Numbered from the stretch's first letter, positions 8,524 to 21,415 are shown. The stretch is 64,000 nucleotides of DNA from Plantago ovata (GCA_028274465.1 CM051456.1:2171545-2235544); one strand, 5' to 3'. Translations and numbers: made by a program. Notes: generated by a model from the sequence alone, not told the origin.

Positions 8524-11468
8524 GGATGATGCTTTGCTTGGCAATGGAGTTTGGCTTGTGCAGACTGCAGAGAGGGATTCTTCTTCTTCTGTTTCTATTC
8601 TAGTGAGTAGGCAGGTAGAGATTCGAATTTTGGGGATCTATTTCCCCTTTTTTTTTCTTTCTCTAACCTAGGATGTTTTGTTGGAATTTTTTCGGGTTTC
8701 TTTTTTGGAGGGAGAACGAGGAAAGGAATACGTTTGGATTTTGGTTGGAATATCAAATTCATAGCCTTGGTCTGAGATCGTTGACAAAAGTCTAAACGGG
8801 CTGTGGCCCATTGATGATCAAGTTTTGTTTTTAACACCCGCGCCTATAGAACTTTTTATCTTTTTTTCGTAATTTTTTTTACTATTATTACTTATCCATT
8901 ACTATTATTTTGTAAGTTTAGTAGTTAACCATCATTCATACATTGCTTCTCATCGACACATCCAATCAAGCTCATCCACCGGGATTTTGTCTACTTTTGT
9001 GACATGCGTAACTTGTGACATTCGAAATGCTTATGTACTCGTGTATTGTTTTGTGACATGTTCTTTTATTGCTATCCCATTAATGCCTTTTCTCTTTACG
9101 TATTTTTAGTTTAACGTGTAAAACCATCAAACCGTATGGTATCCGTCCGGATACAATAGTCAACTATCCGCAGCTGTTCGAAAAAATATAGACCCACCAC
9201 AGTTAATTGCAAAAAGAATCATCTTATTATATTATAACGTGGAATTGCAATTTGTAGATATGTTATTCGATTAATCATTTGCTTAGTGTACTTAAATATA
9301 AGATCTTTTAGACCCGATCTCAAATCTCCCAGGAGCATGGAGAAGAGAAGATACTGGGTTCGGCACATTGGCTGCCCAGATTCCAGAATCACAGAAAGCC
9401 TGGCAGCGGACCAAACTGTGCGTTTGGTAATTCAACACTTGCATTCCTCTTGTCCTCCTCTTGTCCTCGTTATTCTAAAGTTGGAGTTATTATTCTTTTT
9501 ACAAAAACTTACTAGTTACTTCAATTATATTGATAAAAAAACTTTAAAAAATATTAATATGCGAACTAACTTATGAAAGTTGTTTTACAATTTTGCCCTT
9601 TTGATTTTTCTTTTTTACAGCTAAAAATTTCATTCATAAAGGAAATCCGTTACAACAAGAAAAAAACAAAAACAGAAAAAGGTCCCATGCAAGAGCTCCT
9701 CGACCAACTACCAAAAAAGTTACGTTTTCAAACAATGTACCGGTTACAAAAACCAATATTCCGTTTCAATCAATATACGATCTGACCGGATCACAGATGC
9801 TTTTTAGACCTCGATTATTATTGACAGGGACAAAGTAAGTAAAGCACATCGGATCCATTTTTTTTAATAATGTTGTATAGTAGGATTTAGGAATATTTCA
9901 ATTATGAAGATGTTATCTGTGCACTATATCTTCAAAACAATTCCACTTCTAGTATAATCTATAGTAGCAATATTATAAAAAAGAATATTCTCCAAGCCAG
10001 CAAAGAAATGCATATATCTTCTACCACCACATGATACATCACAGTTGGAGATAAAGATGCAAAACCTAGAAAATGAATTGAACAATCGTATAGTATAGTA
10101 CAAACTGAAAGGTAGAGAAACAGGACAGATTACCTGCCCATCAAATACCCAAGCAAACACAGAAGTTGACATTTACACCACATGTATTTTCATCATACTA
10201 GTAATAAATAAATAAATAATTGGTTAATAGTGAATTAGGTGACCAGCCCATCTTTCTTCCTAATTTCTTTCAGGTTTCAACACTTTCAGTCAGCCAACCA
10301 TTAACAGGTATCCCAACTAATTATGTGTATTACAGAAAACCACGAGTCTCATACAGCGAATCTAGAAAAGTAAACAACTCACAGGGCAATGCAAGTAGTG
10401 AATTAGGCCTAGTGTCAATCAAAAGTAGTAGTGCCACCAAAATAAAAAAGGTGGAAAAGTGCCCCCAAAGAACAACCTAGAATGAGAAGCTTTTTCATCT
10501 TTGCGCAAGGAATTTATTCAAACAGTATGTAGCAGCAACATAAAAAAGAACTCGAGTGGGTCATTGTCACTTTAAAGGGTCCTTTGGATTATATTCCTCG
10601 GGTAAGGACAACAAACAAAAGCATACACAATCCTAATAATCTACTTTAAGAATCACCATATAATTTTCCTTATGATCTAAGTTTTCTCCTTTGAAGATGG
10701 TGGAATCATACAAGCCAAGAACGAAAAGACAATAAGCTCTTCTACTAAATCACGTATTCGGCAGCTCTTACGTTGGATTAAAACCCCCTTGGATAAGACT
10801 CAAGTCTAGTAGATGGAAAATCCAAGCAACAAGCAGACAGTTTTAGCTGGGAAGTCACTTTCAGGTTTCAATTCTAACTGTGTAAACTTTACAATGAAAC
10901 TAATCATCTAATTCTTGGAATCTCGGGCTAAAATATAAGATAAATGAGAAGTTCAGTGCGAGTACAACAAATGCATAAAGGCTATAACACACGTTACTAC
11001 GAAATGGCAATGTTTCAGATAATAATTTGATGTTATAAACACCTGCTTTATTCTGGAGTATTTATACACAAACACGAATTATAAGACAGTCCTAGTTTAC
11101 AAGGGGCATAAACTCTCATGAATAGGCAAGTAAATACAGTAATAGTTAAAATAAGCTACAAGCCTACAACAAACTGAACTAGATCAACATAATATATCAT
11201 ATAAACTGAACATCATACCAGCATTAAGTACGAAAAAGATCCCAAATATTGTTACAAAAAACGAACGAGACAAGAGTTTATCACATAGGAGCCGACATCA
11301 AAATAGTCCACAACCACTCATCTCCACAGCTCAGTTTTCTCTCTTCCTCAATCCCTTGCTATTCCAAAGTCATGCACAATTGCAAGTAAAATCACATAAA
11401 ATACACTGGTGGTACACAGAAACAAATAAAATAAAATAATCTAATGTATAGAAAAATTTACCGAAAAA
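8524..11468. other. Intergenic; 5' leader of the SNRNP25-like gene and 3' UTR of the ANTH gene
   Basis: 8524-8600 is a likely 5' leader (GAA/CTT-rich). Sequence from about 11020 to 11468 is a likely 3' UTR of the ANTH gene. Between them, 8850-11000 is AT-rich with scattered short frames (for example 9286-9576 and 10220-10480) that have no domain, splice context or duplicated copy. I see no RNA gene and no transposon ends that pair. Confidence 0.4.
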
Positions 11469-13385
11469 TCAGTAAGGAGTTTGGTAATAATATCCTGCAG
11501 GCGGTACTCCCATTCCGTTTACTGGTGGCATTCCATAGGGCTGTACGCCAGGAGCATAATATCCTCCAGGTTGAATCTTGGTCAAAGTAGCTTGACCTTG
11601 CATGCCTTCTCTGGAGTACTGCTGCCATACCATCTGCTCCTGCACAAGCAAATGCTGCTTTTTCTCCATATCCGCCATTTGCACATAAGCAGGTGGAGGA
11701 ACGCTCAAAGATGCAGCAAAGGGATCTCCTCCAACTGTCTGGACCGTTCCATCTGGCGCTGGGAGTGCCAACACCGGTGTTTTACTTGATCCAGGACCCG
11801 GAAGTGCCACACTGCTGGCACTTCCACCACTCAGCTGTGTAGTACTCACATGCTGCCTCACTATTCCCTGATCATACATGCCATTCAACAACAAAGGGTC
11901 CATCCCGCCTCCCATGGCAGCCTTCTGATTTGACAAATGACTAGCGGATTCGACCAAAGCCAATTCCCAATCTGCCTTGCCAGTCTCTGCGGCAGGATTC
12001 TGCCACGCTGAAGTCACCTCCGTCCCTCCATTCGACGGGAAAGCTTCCCACGACCCATTCGCATTATTTGCCACCGGTCCAGCAAACAAAGCTAAAGCAA
12101 ACTTATTTCCCTGATCGTCAGCAGTCACACCCTCATCCCTCAAATCCACTAGATCACCTTGCTGAACCTCAATCTTTGCAGGCTCTGGCTCCGGAGGTGG
12201 AGGTGGAGTATGAATTTCGGGAGCCGGCAACGCCTTAATCTCATTCATATCCGGCACCGGCTCCTCCTGAGGCGCTGCCTCGATCTCCAGCTTCCTCTCG
12301 GGACTCTTCATTGCTTTCGCCCTATCCCTCACAAACTCCTCCAAAGTCTCCAACAATTTACTAGTTATCTTCTGCACTTCAGGATACTCAGAGGATCTCG
12401 CGACACCAATATCCTTACACCAGTTATAAAACCCAACCAGCTCATCAATTTGCTTAGCGGCACTAGCATATGCATCAAACGCCTTGACACAATCCTGATA
12501 CTCCATATCAAAAAACTTATCCAAAAGCACTGCCAAAACCTCACACACATCAGCATACAGCTTAAAACTCTCCTTAATAATCATATACAGAGCCACCAAT
12601 ACCATCCTCTCATTCTTTGCCATCCCAGTCGGACGACAAGACAAAAACCTATCCAACAGCCTCTGCAAATGCCCCATCTTCCCAAATATCCTCTCCGGCT
12701 TCATCTCCCTCAACGGAGTCACATCCTTCTTCTCCTCGCTGGACTCCCTCACATCCCCAGAAGACCTTGATTTCCTCATCCCCCCATAATTTCCCTCATC
12801 GCGAAACTCATTATAATCATAATCATACCCTCCCCTGTTCGAACCAGGCGGTGATCTAAAATTACGCCCATTGTCATCTCTACCACCAAACTTCTCAACC
12901 TCACCACCCTGTTTCCTCTCAAACGCCATCATCTCCAGCCTCTGATCCAAATACAAAGCATAGGTCCTCACAAACGCAGAATGATCCCAAGAGTTCGAAT
13001 GCGCCTCATCCCGAAAATCAGACAAATTCAACAACCTAGTCCCCCTCCTCGTCGCATACATAATCTCCTGCTGAAAAACAGAATCCCCTTCATTCAACAA
13101 CCGATGAACCAACATCAAACATTTCAGCGCCACAATCCAATCACGCGTTTTCCCCAACCTTTTCGAAATCGCCACAACACAAGCCGAAACATATCCACGG
13201 GAGAACGACGTGAGGTGCAGAATCTCACGTATGTACTTCTCGGAAGCCGGATCATCGTCATGGCTGGTAGCTTTGACTATGGCGACTTCCAGCTCAGGCG
13301 CCATGTTACTAGCCACTTTCGCGATCCCTATGCTCGTTTGGTCCTTCACCGCCCCGATCGCCTTGCGTATTGTGCTCGGCGCCAT
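11469..13385 (-). CDS. ANTH/ENTH-domain clathrin assembly protein (PICALM-like, ECA4/CAP1 type)
   Basis: A single 638-residue frame. The N-terminus MAPSTIRKAIGAVKDQTS leads into an ANTH domain (about residues 20-350) with the phosphoinositide-binding KATSHDDDP motif, RDWIVALKCLMLVHRLL and YALYLDQRLEMM. The C-terminal half is disordered, with Pro- and Gln-rich runs and short endocytic-type motifs (DLVDL, ALALF, GDPF, MDPLL) and a tail rich in Tyr, Gly and Pro. Family proteins bind PI(4,5)P2 and clathrin/adaptors at the plasma membrane during endocytosis. Length and lack of introns fit the Arabidopsis At2g25430/At4g32285 pair (from memory). The start is the ATG before the conserved N-terminus. 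Confidence 0.93.
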   Translation of the reverse strand: MAPSTIRKAIGAVKDQTSIGIAKVASNMAPELEVAIVKATSHDDDPASEKYIREILHLTSFSRGYVSACVVAISKRLGKTRDWIVALKCLMLVHRLLNEGDSVFQQEIMYATRRGTRLLNLSDFRDEAHSNSWDHSAFVRTYALYLDQRLEMMAFERKQGGEVEKFGGRDDNGRNFRSPPGSNRGGYDYDYNEFRDEGNYGGMRKSRSSGDVRESSEEKKDVTPLREMKPERIFGKMGHLQRLLDRFLSCRPTGMAKNERMVLVALYMIIKESFKLYADVCEVLAVLLDKFFDMEYQDCVKAFDAYASAAKQIDELVGFYNWCKDIGVARSSEYPEVQKITSKLLETLEEFVRDRAKAMKSPERKLEIEAAPQEEPVPDMNEIKALPAPEIHTPPPPPEPEPAKIEVQQGDLVDLRDEGVTADDQGNKFALALFAGPVANNANGSWEAFPSNGGTEVTSAWQNPAAETGKADWELALVESASHLSNQKAAMGGGMDPLLLNGMYDQGIVRQHVSTTQLSGGSASSVALPGPGSSKTPVLALPAPDGTVQTVGGDPFAASLSVPPPAYVQMADMEKKQHLLVQEQMVWQQYSREGMQGQATLTKIQPGGYYAPGVQPYGMPPVNGMGVPPAGYYYQTPY

Positions 13386-15841
13386 ATCGTTTCGTTTTCA
13401 ATCAATTCACCAAAACAACACAGCAACAGAACCACTGGCCTCGAAACAAAAAGCTGATTGAAATTGAATTACCGATTAACAACAACAATAACAACAACGT
13501 AGCAGCTAATAATCCTTTTCGTACGATTGACCGATCAACAAAACGACAAAATGAATGAGCTAGTGACAGTAATTGTTACCGGAAATGGTTATACGGTGCA
13601 GATCTGGCCGATAAGATCGATTGAGATAGCTCGAAATGGAAATGATTTGCGTATTGAATGGACTGGTGGTGACTGTGGTTTAACAGAGGTTGAGATTGTT
13701 CGCCGCAAAAGTCGTTAGATCTAGCGGAGGAGGATGAGAAACGGGTCGGATCTGAGCTGAGTAGTGGACTTTATTTGAGCTGGGCTAGATTTGGTGCGAG
13801 AAAAATGGAGGTGGAGGAGATTTAAGAGGTTGGAATTAAATGGGGTCTTGGGGTCCGGGAGAATCTCAGCCGTTGGATCTGATCGGTGGTGGTGATTCGT
13901 TGTGAATAATTAGTTGTCGGAAACAACAAAGGCGTTGGGTTTTGGGTTTGTTATTAGGAAAAATGGGCTGTGTACACCGTGTACAGTTGTGTTTTTATGA
14001 GATTTTGTGTGCTGTGAAATGGCTCGGGGATTGTATGTTATGCGGGCTGCATTGCTTGGTGTACCCCGCCACGTGTAAGGATTACATTACCGGTCGGATG
14101 AGTTCACTCCATAAAGTGTTGTGCCGGTTCAACCGGATCACCGGAACATGTCAGAAAACCAAATCGTACGGGTTGAAATAAGCTAAGACACGTGAATGAT
14201 TACAGGGTTCCTGGACCTTGCTAATGCGATTGATACTAGCATATAAGCAAATATAAAAGCAATGTATATATAACTTCATTGGTGGTCAAAGGTTAGTCAA
14301 GTTCAGTTGTTTCATAATTTGATTGTGTTGTTGTCCGTAATCCTTATGCATGGCCACTAGCAGCTCTCATAAATGTACGTAAATGATTTATGATGATAAC
14401 CCCTTTATAACTTTAGAGTTTCCTCTGGATGCAGTAACGATGTATCCAACTTTCTAGTGTTGGAGAGTTTCATGGTAGCCACTGCCATAGAAAGAAGTCA
14501 TGTCTTTCTTTATCTATGCAATTGTGACTCGTGAGTTAGCAAACCAGAGTGAGACCTTGCGGCATTGTGTGTTTATTCTATTAGGTTTGGTATTCGCAAG
14601 AAAATCAATATTTTGGAGGAATAAAGAGTTACTTGAAATCAATTTAGCTACTCATAAAAGGTTTAAAATTTAATATTAACATGTTTAAATCCGTATATAA
14701 ATCAAGAAACAAAGATTGAATCTCTTATACTTCAAAGTTACCACAAATCGATGTTCCAAAAGCGAACAAAATGCCTTAATTACGACATTATCTATATTAC
14801 TCTATCGCTCCATCTAGCTAACTTGACAGTCGATATAATTAAATACCGTATATATTTTACGGTGTAAATTACGCCAGGGCATAAATAGAGAGTGCTAAAG
14901 TTCACAATATTCGAAGGTTGTTGATACAACCCAATCTAATTGCTTATTCTGCACTAATTGATAAGTTGGGCTGGCAAAGTGGTCCAAAATTCAATGGGCC
15001 CATTTTGGGCATCGGATTTGAAACGGTGAAATCTGGATCCAACGCCATATTGAGTCTTGTGATGCTCGAGACTCAAAGTCAAGGTTTGGCGAAAATTTCC
15101 CTCTCTTACTTCTTTTTCTCGTTTTCTATTGTTTCCTTTAGTACCATTTTTGGTAAAAGAAAGCTCTATCTTATAATATCCATTCTTTTTTAAAAGTGTT
15201 CCACTAACACCCATATCAATTGAGTCGATGACAATTGGAACTAACATCCATTTGACCATTTCAATTAGATAAGATTTAGATGAATAATACCCCCTCTCTC
15301 TTTTTATATATTGTTGGAACCTACGTCCCGCTATTATTTGGATTCACACTAAATAAAACTCACAAGTTCATGAATTGAGTTGAACCATGCAACATGCTAT
15401 AACCTATATGATGGCACAATTGCAAAATCCTACTCGCATGAAATCTGAAACGTGACTAAGAACTTGATATTTATCTATTGATCCAAAGATTACCGACATA
15501 ACCCACTCTCTATTATTCCCTTTAACCTTTAAAAGTTCCTTCCATTCCCATTTAAGTGGCTCAAACGATCCACTTTAATTTTCGTAATGAAAAGTATAGG
15601 CTAAAAATCAAAAGGCAAATCAAGAAAGTGATTAACAACTACACACAAGAATAATGATCAAAAGTTTTAAAAGTATAATAATAGACACTAGAGCACGGGT
15701 TTGTCCCGCCCCTTTCCTTTCATATATTTTTCCCATATATATTCTCTCATCTTTACATCATTACAACTTATTAACACATCAATCAAACCACATTACACTA
15801 ACTAATCACCTCACCTAAACCATTAACATTTACCATAAATC
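13386..15841. other. Intergenic; 5' region of the ANTH gene and 3' region of the glycosyltransferase
   Basis: 13386-13740 is probably 5' UTR and promoter of the ANTH gene (minus strand), with CT/GA-rich tracts. 13940-15690 contains only short unsupported frames. 15700-15841 is adjacent to the glycosyltransferase stop and is a likely 3' UTR. No paired transposon termini were found. Confidence 0.4.
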
Positions 15842-17098
15842 TCAATCTTTAAACATCACATCTTTAGCCATGCTCATCAACTTTTCCAGTGACTCACTCG
15901 AAAATTTCCTAGCAAACAAAAACGGGTGACGCCTACGTCTTGTAATCGCTCGGTCCGGATCTTCTGTGCCATTTTTGTCGTGGCCCACTTCGGGTGTACT
16001 CGTAGATGTATCATTCACATTCGTATTCATATTCTCATCTCCATACCTCGGTCTTGACCTCCTTAGTGATTGAATTAACTCCGGGTTGACTTCATCGCCA
16101 CCGTACATCCTCGGATGACCGCCGTGGCTCCATCTCCAGTCGACATGTGTCAATGTGCATGGTATGCACCCGCGCGTGTCCATCACGCTCAGCAGAGTGG
16201 GAAAGTAATGCTCATCCGGATAACACGTGTCATTACTCAAACAAGGAAGCTTAAATTTTGACCACATGCGCGTGTCACTCACGACCAACCTCGCGTGTCT
16301 CCTTTTCATGATCCAGAACTGGGACCCGATCCGGAAGTCTTCGTATGGTACTTCAGGTAGCATTACATCGGCCCCACGCGCCGCCCATCTGTCCCACGCG
16401 CCAGGCTCGTTTTCGAGAATTTCCACGAAGCTTTTCCGCGAGTATCTCATTAAAGTCTTGTACGTGTAGTCAAACGAGTGAATGGGGACGCAAGACGGGG
16501 ATAAGAGGGCGAACATTGCGTTCGACGAGTCGTGCAGCAGCGCGTGGGCTAGCAACCGCCTTGCCGCAGCTACGAGAGTCGCAGAGTGACGGCGAGTGGG
16601 TTTAGAAGGAATGACGCGGTTGGTGAAAACCCCCTCAAACGACGCCGTGTAGTTCACCTTCGGGTCCGCATGCACGTAAACGTTGTAAAGCCTCTTGGCG
16701 GCGCGTGAGAAGTACAGCTCCCAAAGTGGCGCGAGTGGGAGTGAGGAAGTGGTTAGGAACATGTAAGCTATTTTCTTGGCCGGTTTCGGATTCGGGTCGC
16801 CCCGGGAAGCTCTCTTGAGTAGTATAGAGTCATCATCATCACCATCTTCTTGAATTCTTGAAATGTTTATTTTCTTAGTGTAAGTGGCTCTACTTGCACT
16901 TTCTTTGAGTAGGGATTGTGGGATTGGTTTTTGAATTATTACTTTTTTGGTGGAGTTTGAGGTGGGGCGGGGGAGCGGGGAGGTGGTGGCGCCGCCGTGG
17001 GAGGCGGTGGTGGGAGGGGTGGTGAAGGTGAAGATGGCGGCTAGAGGGAAGCAAAGGAGGATTGCACATAGAAGGGAGAGTGGTGTAGGTGGAAGCAT
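15842..17098 (-). CDS. Core-2/I-branching-type glycosyltransferase (GT14-like, BC10 family)
   Basis: A single 418-residue frame. It has an N-terminal hydrophobic segment of about 28 residues after MLPPTPLS (a type II signal anchor, Golgi lumen), then a Thr/Ser/Pro-rich stem, then the catalytic domain from KKIAYMFLTTSSLPLAPLWE. Conserved family stretches are YNVYVHADPK, FALLSPSCVPIHSFDYTYK, GSQFWIMKRRHA, CYPDEHYFPTLL and THVDWRWSHGGHPRMY, all in order. Plant members are presumed glycosyltransferases of cell-wall or protein glycosylation; substrates are mostly unknown. The Arg/Ser-rich tail (ITRRRRHPFLFARKF) matches the usual end of the family. GC content is much higher than in the flanks. Confidence 0.92.
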   Translation of the reverse strand: MLPPTPLSLLCAILLCFPLAAIFTFTTPPTTASHGGATTSPLPRPTSNSTKKVIIQKPIPQSLLKESASRATYTKKINISRIQEDGDDDDSILLKRASRGDPNPKPAKKIAYMFLTTSSLPLAPLWELYFSRAAKRLYNVYVHADPKVNYTASFEGVFTNRVIPSKPTRRHSATLVAAARRLLAHALLHDSSNAMFALLSPSCVPIHSFDYTYKTLMRYSRKSFVEILENEPGAWDRWAARGADVMLPEVPYEDFRIGSQFWIMKRRHARLVVSDTRMWSKFKLPCLSNDTCYPDEHYFPTLLSVMDTRGCIPCTLTHVDWRWSHGGHPRMYGGDEVNPELIQSLRRSRPRYGDENMNTNVNDTSTSTPEVGHDKNGTEDPDRAITRRRRHPFLFARKFSSESLEKLMSMAKDVMFKD

Positions 17099-19360
17099 GG
17101 TGGTGTTTCTTTGTATGATGGTTTAAAGTGATGGATTCGGTTTGGTTTTTATATGTATTTGTTTATTTTTATTTTTTTAATTAATTTTGGAAGAATTTTT
17201 AGCATGAAAGTCATGAATATAGTGTATGGTTTAACGCACCTCAAAGTGGTTCATTCGGGTAACCATATTTTTGTTCTCTTTTGTAGAAATGTGTTGTTTC
17301 GTGTATTTGCAAATGTATCAAAGTTGTTACAAAACTCAGTTTTGATTTGGTTAATTGAGTACTTGCTTAAAGTAATCAAGTACATTAATTAGTTGGTTTT
17401 GAGATTGCATCAAGTTGTTTCTTCCTAGGTTGTGTATATCTAATCCTTCCTACCGTTGTATCACACTGTTTCTACGTGTATGATTTACGCAAGATCTAAC
17501 ATGGTAGAAGTATAGTACTACTATGAACTAAACAAAACTTTTATGTAACACATAAATATGTTGAAATTTTATACATCTGCTATGCTATGTTATGTTCATT
17601 TGAAAAAAGGCCAGTTCAAATTTATTTAAACGATGTTGTTTCCAGTTCGAATAATATTCCGGTTAAACAGTTCATTTCCAATGTATTTAATTATATTTTA
17701 TATTTATATTACAAATAAATATAATTCAGTCTCAAAATTAACAATCATATGGGTGGAACTTATACACCATCCAAGTCAAATACTCATCTTAATAAGAGTT
17801 TTATACTTCGTAAGTTTTAACTCAAGCCTATATACTGAAACTTATAGGTTTTGACTAGGTAATCTGATTGGTTATAATAAGCCAACCCTGAAACTAATTA
17901 CACAACTAATTAAAAGGCTTCATGTAGTTAATAGGCTTGATTTATGGGTGAATTAATTATGATAGTTCAAATCTCTTTAATAGTGTGCTGTTGGCACAAT
18001 TTAATTTAACGAGTAAGGCTATGTTATATTCGTATGAAATCTCATTATTTTCAGTTCAGTTTTAAGTATGTACAGTTTCATTTAGGTATTTTCAGATTTG
18101 CTTAGTTATATTTTATGCTACAAATAAATTATGTTCAGTTCTGTTTAGTTCAGTTCTGTTCTGTTCAGACGAAAATAACAGTTTCTAACCTTCTATTCAA
18201 TTTCATTTTATAGTACTATGATAAGTAGGCTTGGTAAATATTACTAATAAATTTACGAATTTGAAAATATGGTTTAGCTAATTATTCAGAAAAAATAACT
18301 GCCATATAACTCATACCCGGTAATTTATCCAATTGTGTTGCCGACACTTAGTGGTATTTCATTTTCTTTAATATATGAGTTTGTTGGAAATTAATCAAGT
18401 ACTTATTATTATTAAACATGAGAATATCGAACTCAATACCTTTTGGTATACTGAGAATCTTGTGCCTTTATTTTTTGTCAATGGCTAAACACCATTGGTA
18501 ATAGTCCAAATCCATTTATAATTTGTTTTTGTGAGGGAGATAAGAAGAGAATAATGACCACACCAAACCAATCTAAATTAACAATGACATGTAAAGCAAA
18601 AAATATTGAAGTCTGAACACACTTGTCATTTATGTTACAAAATATGATGTTAGCTTTATAATTTTGTAACGGGAGTTGGTTAATTAACACCACAAGATAT
18701 TGGTGAATCTTAGGTAGTTAATCAATATTATAGTACTTCGGTCACATATATGATCAGCAAGTTGGGCATAATTAATCAGTTGTTTAGTACTTTCATATTG
18801 ATATGGTAATTTGCGATTTGATAAAATAATTCATTTGACATTAAAAATTTGAAACCGCTATCATTTTAATTAAGCGTGCACCCTTCGTTTTAACGAATTG
18901 AGCTAGCGAATTTAGCAGGTAGAGTTGCTTCTTTTTTTTTTTAATTGTGATGGTCACATCTGGCTAGGAAGTTGAAGGACACGAGGCTTTCATGCAGGTA
19001 AAGAGTGTGAGAACATTTGAATTGCTACAGTGTGGCTGCATGTGTTACGTGTTTTCACGAGCTTAGCCTAAGGGACTTTGGGAAATTGGCATGACGATTT
19101 ATGATAAACGGGCCAAATAAACGCCTTATTACACTTTTTGGAGTATGTGAATTGCATATTTAATGTGGTGATGATGAGTGGGAAATTAATTCCTTCTCAA
19201 ATTTGAGAATGTTTAATTTCATCTTATTTTACCGTACATTTTAATGAAACCAACTTCTTTTTCTCCTTGAAAATAATTATAAAACGTGTAAGCTAGTTTC
19301 ATCTTAGTCACCTAAAAACTAATTTTAAGACTTATTATTGTTAAATATAAAACTCATTTT
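17099..19360. other. AT-rich intergenic region
   Basis: The first 60 bp are the 5' leader of the glycosyltransferase. The rest contains one MITE-like element (18022-18180) and otherwise only short unsupported frames. No RNA gene or complete transposon seen. Confidence 0.4.
18022..18180. mobile_element. Small MITE with GTTCAG-rich interior
   Basis: Imperfect 17-bp terminal inverted repeats: tgttatattcgtatgaa at the left, and the reverse complement of the right end tgttattttcgtctgaa. The interior is rich in 'cagttcag' and 'gttctgtt'. It resembles the element at 55347-55550, which has the same terminal motif and GAACT repeats. No clear target duplication could be read, so the superfamily is open. 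Confidence 0.45.
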
Positions 19361-20449
19361 TTAAACAAGCTCCCCGGACCTGGTTCCAAAGACTCAGTGA
19401 TTTTCTTGTAAATTCAGGTTTTACCTATAAACGTGCAAATACCTCCTTATTGTTTACAATCGTGGTTCTACTCTGCTTTATCTTCTTGTCTATGTTGATG
19501 ATATTATACTCACAGGCAATGACTCGACCTTGATTCAAAATTTTACAAGTCGCTTGCAGGCTACATTTGCTATTAAAGACCTTGGCAATAAACTATTTCT
19601 CTTGGACTTGAAGTGGCTTATAATGCAGATGGTTTGTTTCTGAGTCAAACTAAATATGCCCATGATATTCTAGTTCGGGCTAAGATGGAGGATAGCAAGC
19701 CGGTTGCTACTCCTATGGTGGTCGGGCAGCATCTGAGTACGGCTGGTGCACCATTTTATGATCCTACTCTGTTCCGTTTCTTGGTTGGGGCTTTGCAGTA
19801 TCTCACCATTACCCGTCCTGATATTTCCTTCGTTGTGAACACCGTCAGTCAGTTCATGCAGTCTCCTTTGGTTGAACCTTTTTCAGCCATCAAACGCATT
19901 CTACGTTATATCAAAGGAACTGCTACTTATGGCCTACATTTTACTCCTTCTTTTGCGCCACACCTTCTCGCATATTCTGATGATGATTGGGCTGCTTGCC
20001 CTGATACTCGTCGCTCTGTTTCGGGCTATTCTGCATATGTTGGGTCTAATATTGTCCTATGGAGTTCCAAAAAGCAACCCACAGTTTCTCGTTCTAGTTG
20101 TGAATCAGAATATCGTGCATTAGCAAATGTTGCAGCTGATGTTGTTTGGTTAACTCATTTACTTGGTGATCTACGAGCTCGTCTTCCATCAATACATCTT
20201 CTTTTGTGTGATAACAAAGGAGCCGTCTTCATCAGTGGCAATCCAGTCTCGCATAAACGTGCCAAGCATATTGAACTCGATTACCATTTCACACGTGAGC
20301 TAGTTGCAGCTAAGAAGCTGAACACGAAATCCGTTCCTTCCAACCTTAATGTTGCAGATATCTTCACAAAGAGTCTCCCACGACCTGCATTCACATTCTT
20401 ACGATCCAAGCTTTGTGTGAAGCCTAATCCCACGCTTCGCTTGCGGGGG
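19361..20449 (+). pseudogene. Ty1/copia pol 3' remnant (reverse transcriptase end and RNase H)
   Basis: Starting abruptly at KQAPRTWFQRL (about 19363), the sequence covers the RT palm (LVYVDDIILTGND near 19492) and, from 19613, an open frame of about 280 residues with ARPDISF-type, CESEYRALA and DIFTKSLPRP motifs of copia RNase H. The RT portion needs two frame changes (near 19455 and 19595). gag, protease and integrase are absent, so this is a 5'-truncated dead element. Its sequence differs clearly from the intact copia at 36 kb; it belongs to another family. Confidence 0.85.
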
Positions 20450-20632
20450 TGTAGAAGATAATATTAAAGATTCTCCACAATCTGTGTAATTGTATCAATT
20501 AGTGTTGTAATCACTTTTCAATATTTGTAGGATCTTCAAGATCACTCATATCTCGTAATTACTCTTGTAACTCATTATATATAGCAGAGAATACAAAGAA
20601 CACCTTCAAGGTGGATTAAATATTTATTCACA
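20450..20632 (+). repeat. Probable 3' LTR of the truncated copia
   Basis: It follows a polypurine tract (gcgggggtg at about 20443-20451) directly after the pol stop. It begins TGTAGAAGATAATATT and contains a TATA-like 'attatatatagcagag' at about 20573, as in short copia LTRs. The right end is uncertain (a CA at about 20630-20632), because no 5' LTR remains for comparison. Confidence 0.55.
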
Positions 20633-20886
20633 AGAGTGAAAATGTAAATGAAACCAAGTCAAACCGCAATGTGCATTGCCAAGAATCCAATCATGCAGGG
20701 GAAAACAAATGATACTGAAGTGGATGCAAACATCATTAGAGGAAAGGTTCAAGAAGTAATCATTAAGATCCATTTTGTAAATAACAAGAATCAACTTGAT
20801 GACTTTCTCACTAGGCAACTTCTGTAATCGAGTTGTAAAAAAATTAACGAGCAATATAACTGTAAAAACATAGGGTAAAATATAAT

Positions 20887-21092
20887 TTCTCCGTCCGAAA
20901 GCAGTTGCACCATTTGATTTTGTACACAAAAAATAAGGAGAAGAGTTAAATATTAAGTTATATTGATAGTGTGTGTTGTTTTTACTTTATGAAGTATTTG
21001 TGACCACAAAAATGTGTTGATGAAATATAAAATTATTATAACCATGTCCAAATATGGCGAAGAAATGATGGTGCAACTCTAACGGGACATGA
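20887..21092. mobile_element. Mariner/Stowaway-like MITE remnant
   Basis: The left end ctccgtccgaaagcagttgcacc pairs imperfectly with the right end (reverse complement gtcccgttagagttgcacc). This is the common plant 'ctccgtcc' type of terminal repeat. About 200 bp with no coding capacity. Confidence 0.5.
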
Positions 21093-21415
21093 GGGTGTAT
21101 ATCTTTCATGATCAAATCGGAAAAGAAGAAAGAAGAAGGAGACAGATGTTATTGAGGAGACAAGAGACCGACGAACTGAGCGGCATGCAGCGCCTGAAAC
21201 ATAAATCGAAATCCACGCTAGGTCACATCATTGGGCGGGACTCGGTGTTTTGTGTTTGCAAATTTGTAATGGACACCTTGGCTTGTAGATCCTTAAGTAG
21301 TGTGGGCTAGACCTTAAATTATGCCCACTTTCTATTGGACTGAACGAACAAAGTGAAATTAGAAATTTATTGTAAATGTTTTACTCCACTTCTAATAAAA
21401 GTTTTTAAAAATTAT

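Noticed and set aside
10220-10480. 86-codon frame downstream of the ANTH gene
   Set aside because: No recognisable motif, no splice context and no duplicated copy.
12159-12770. 203-codon frame opposite the ANTH gene
   Set aside because: Shadow of the strongly coding minus strand; no homology pattern of its own.
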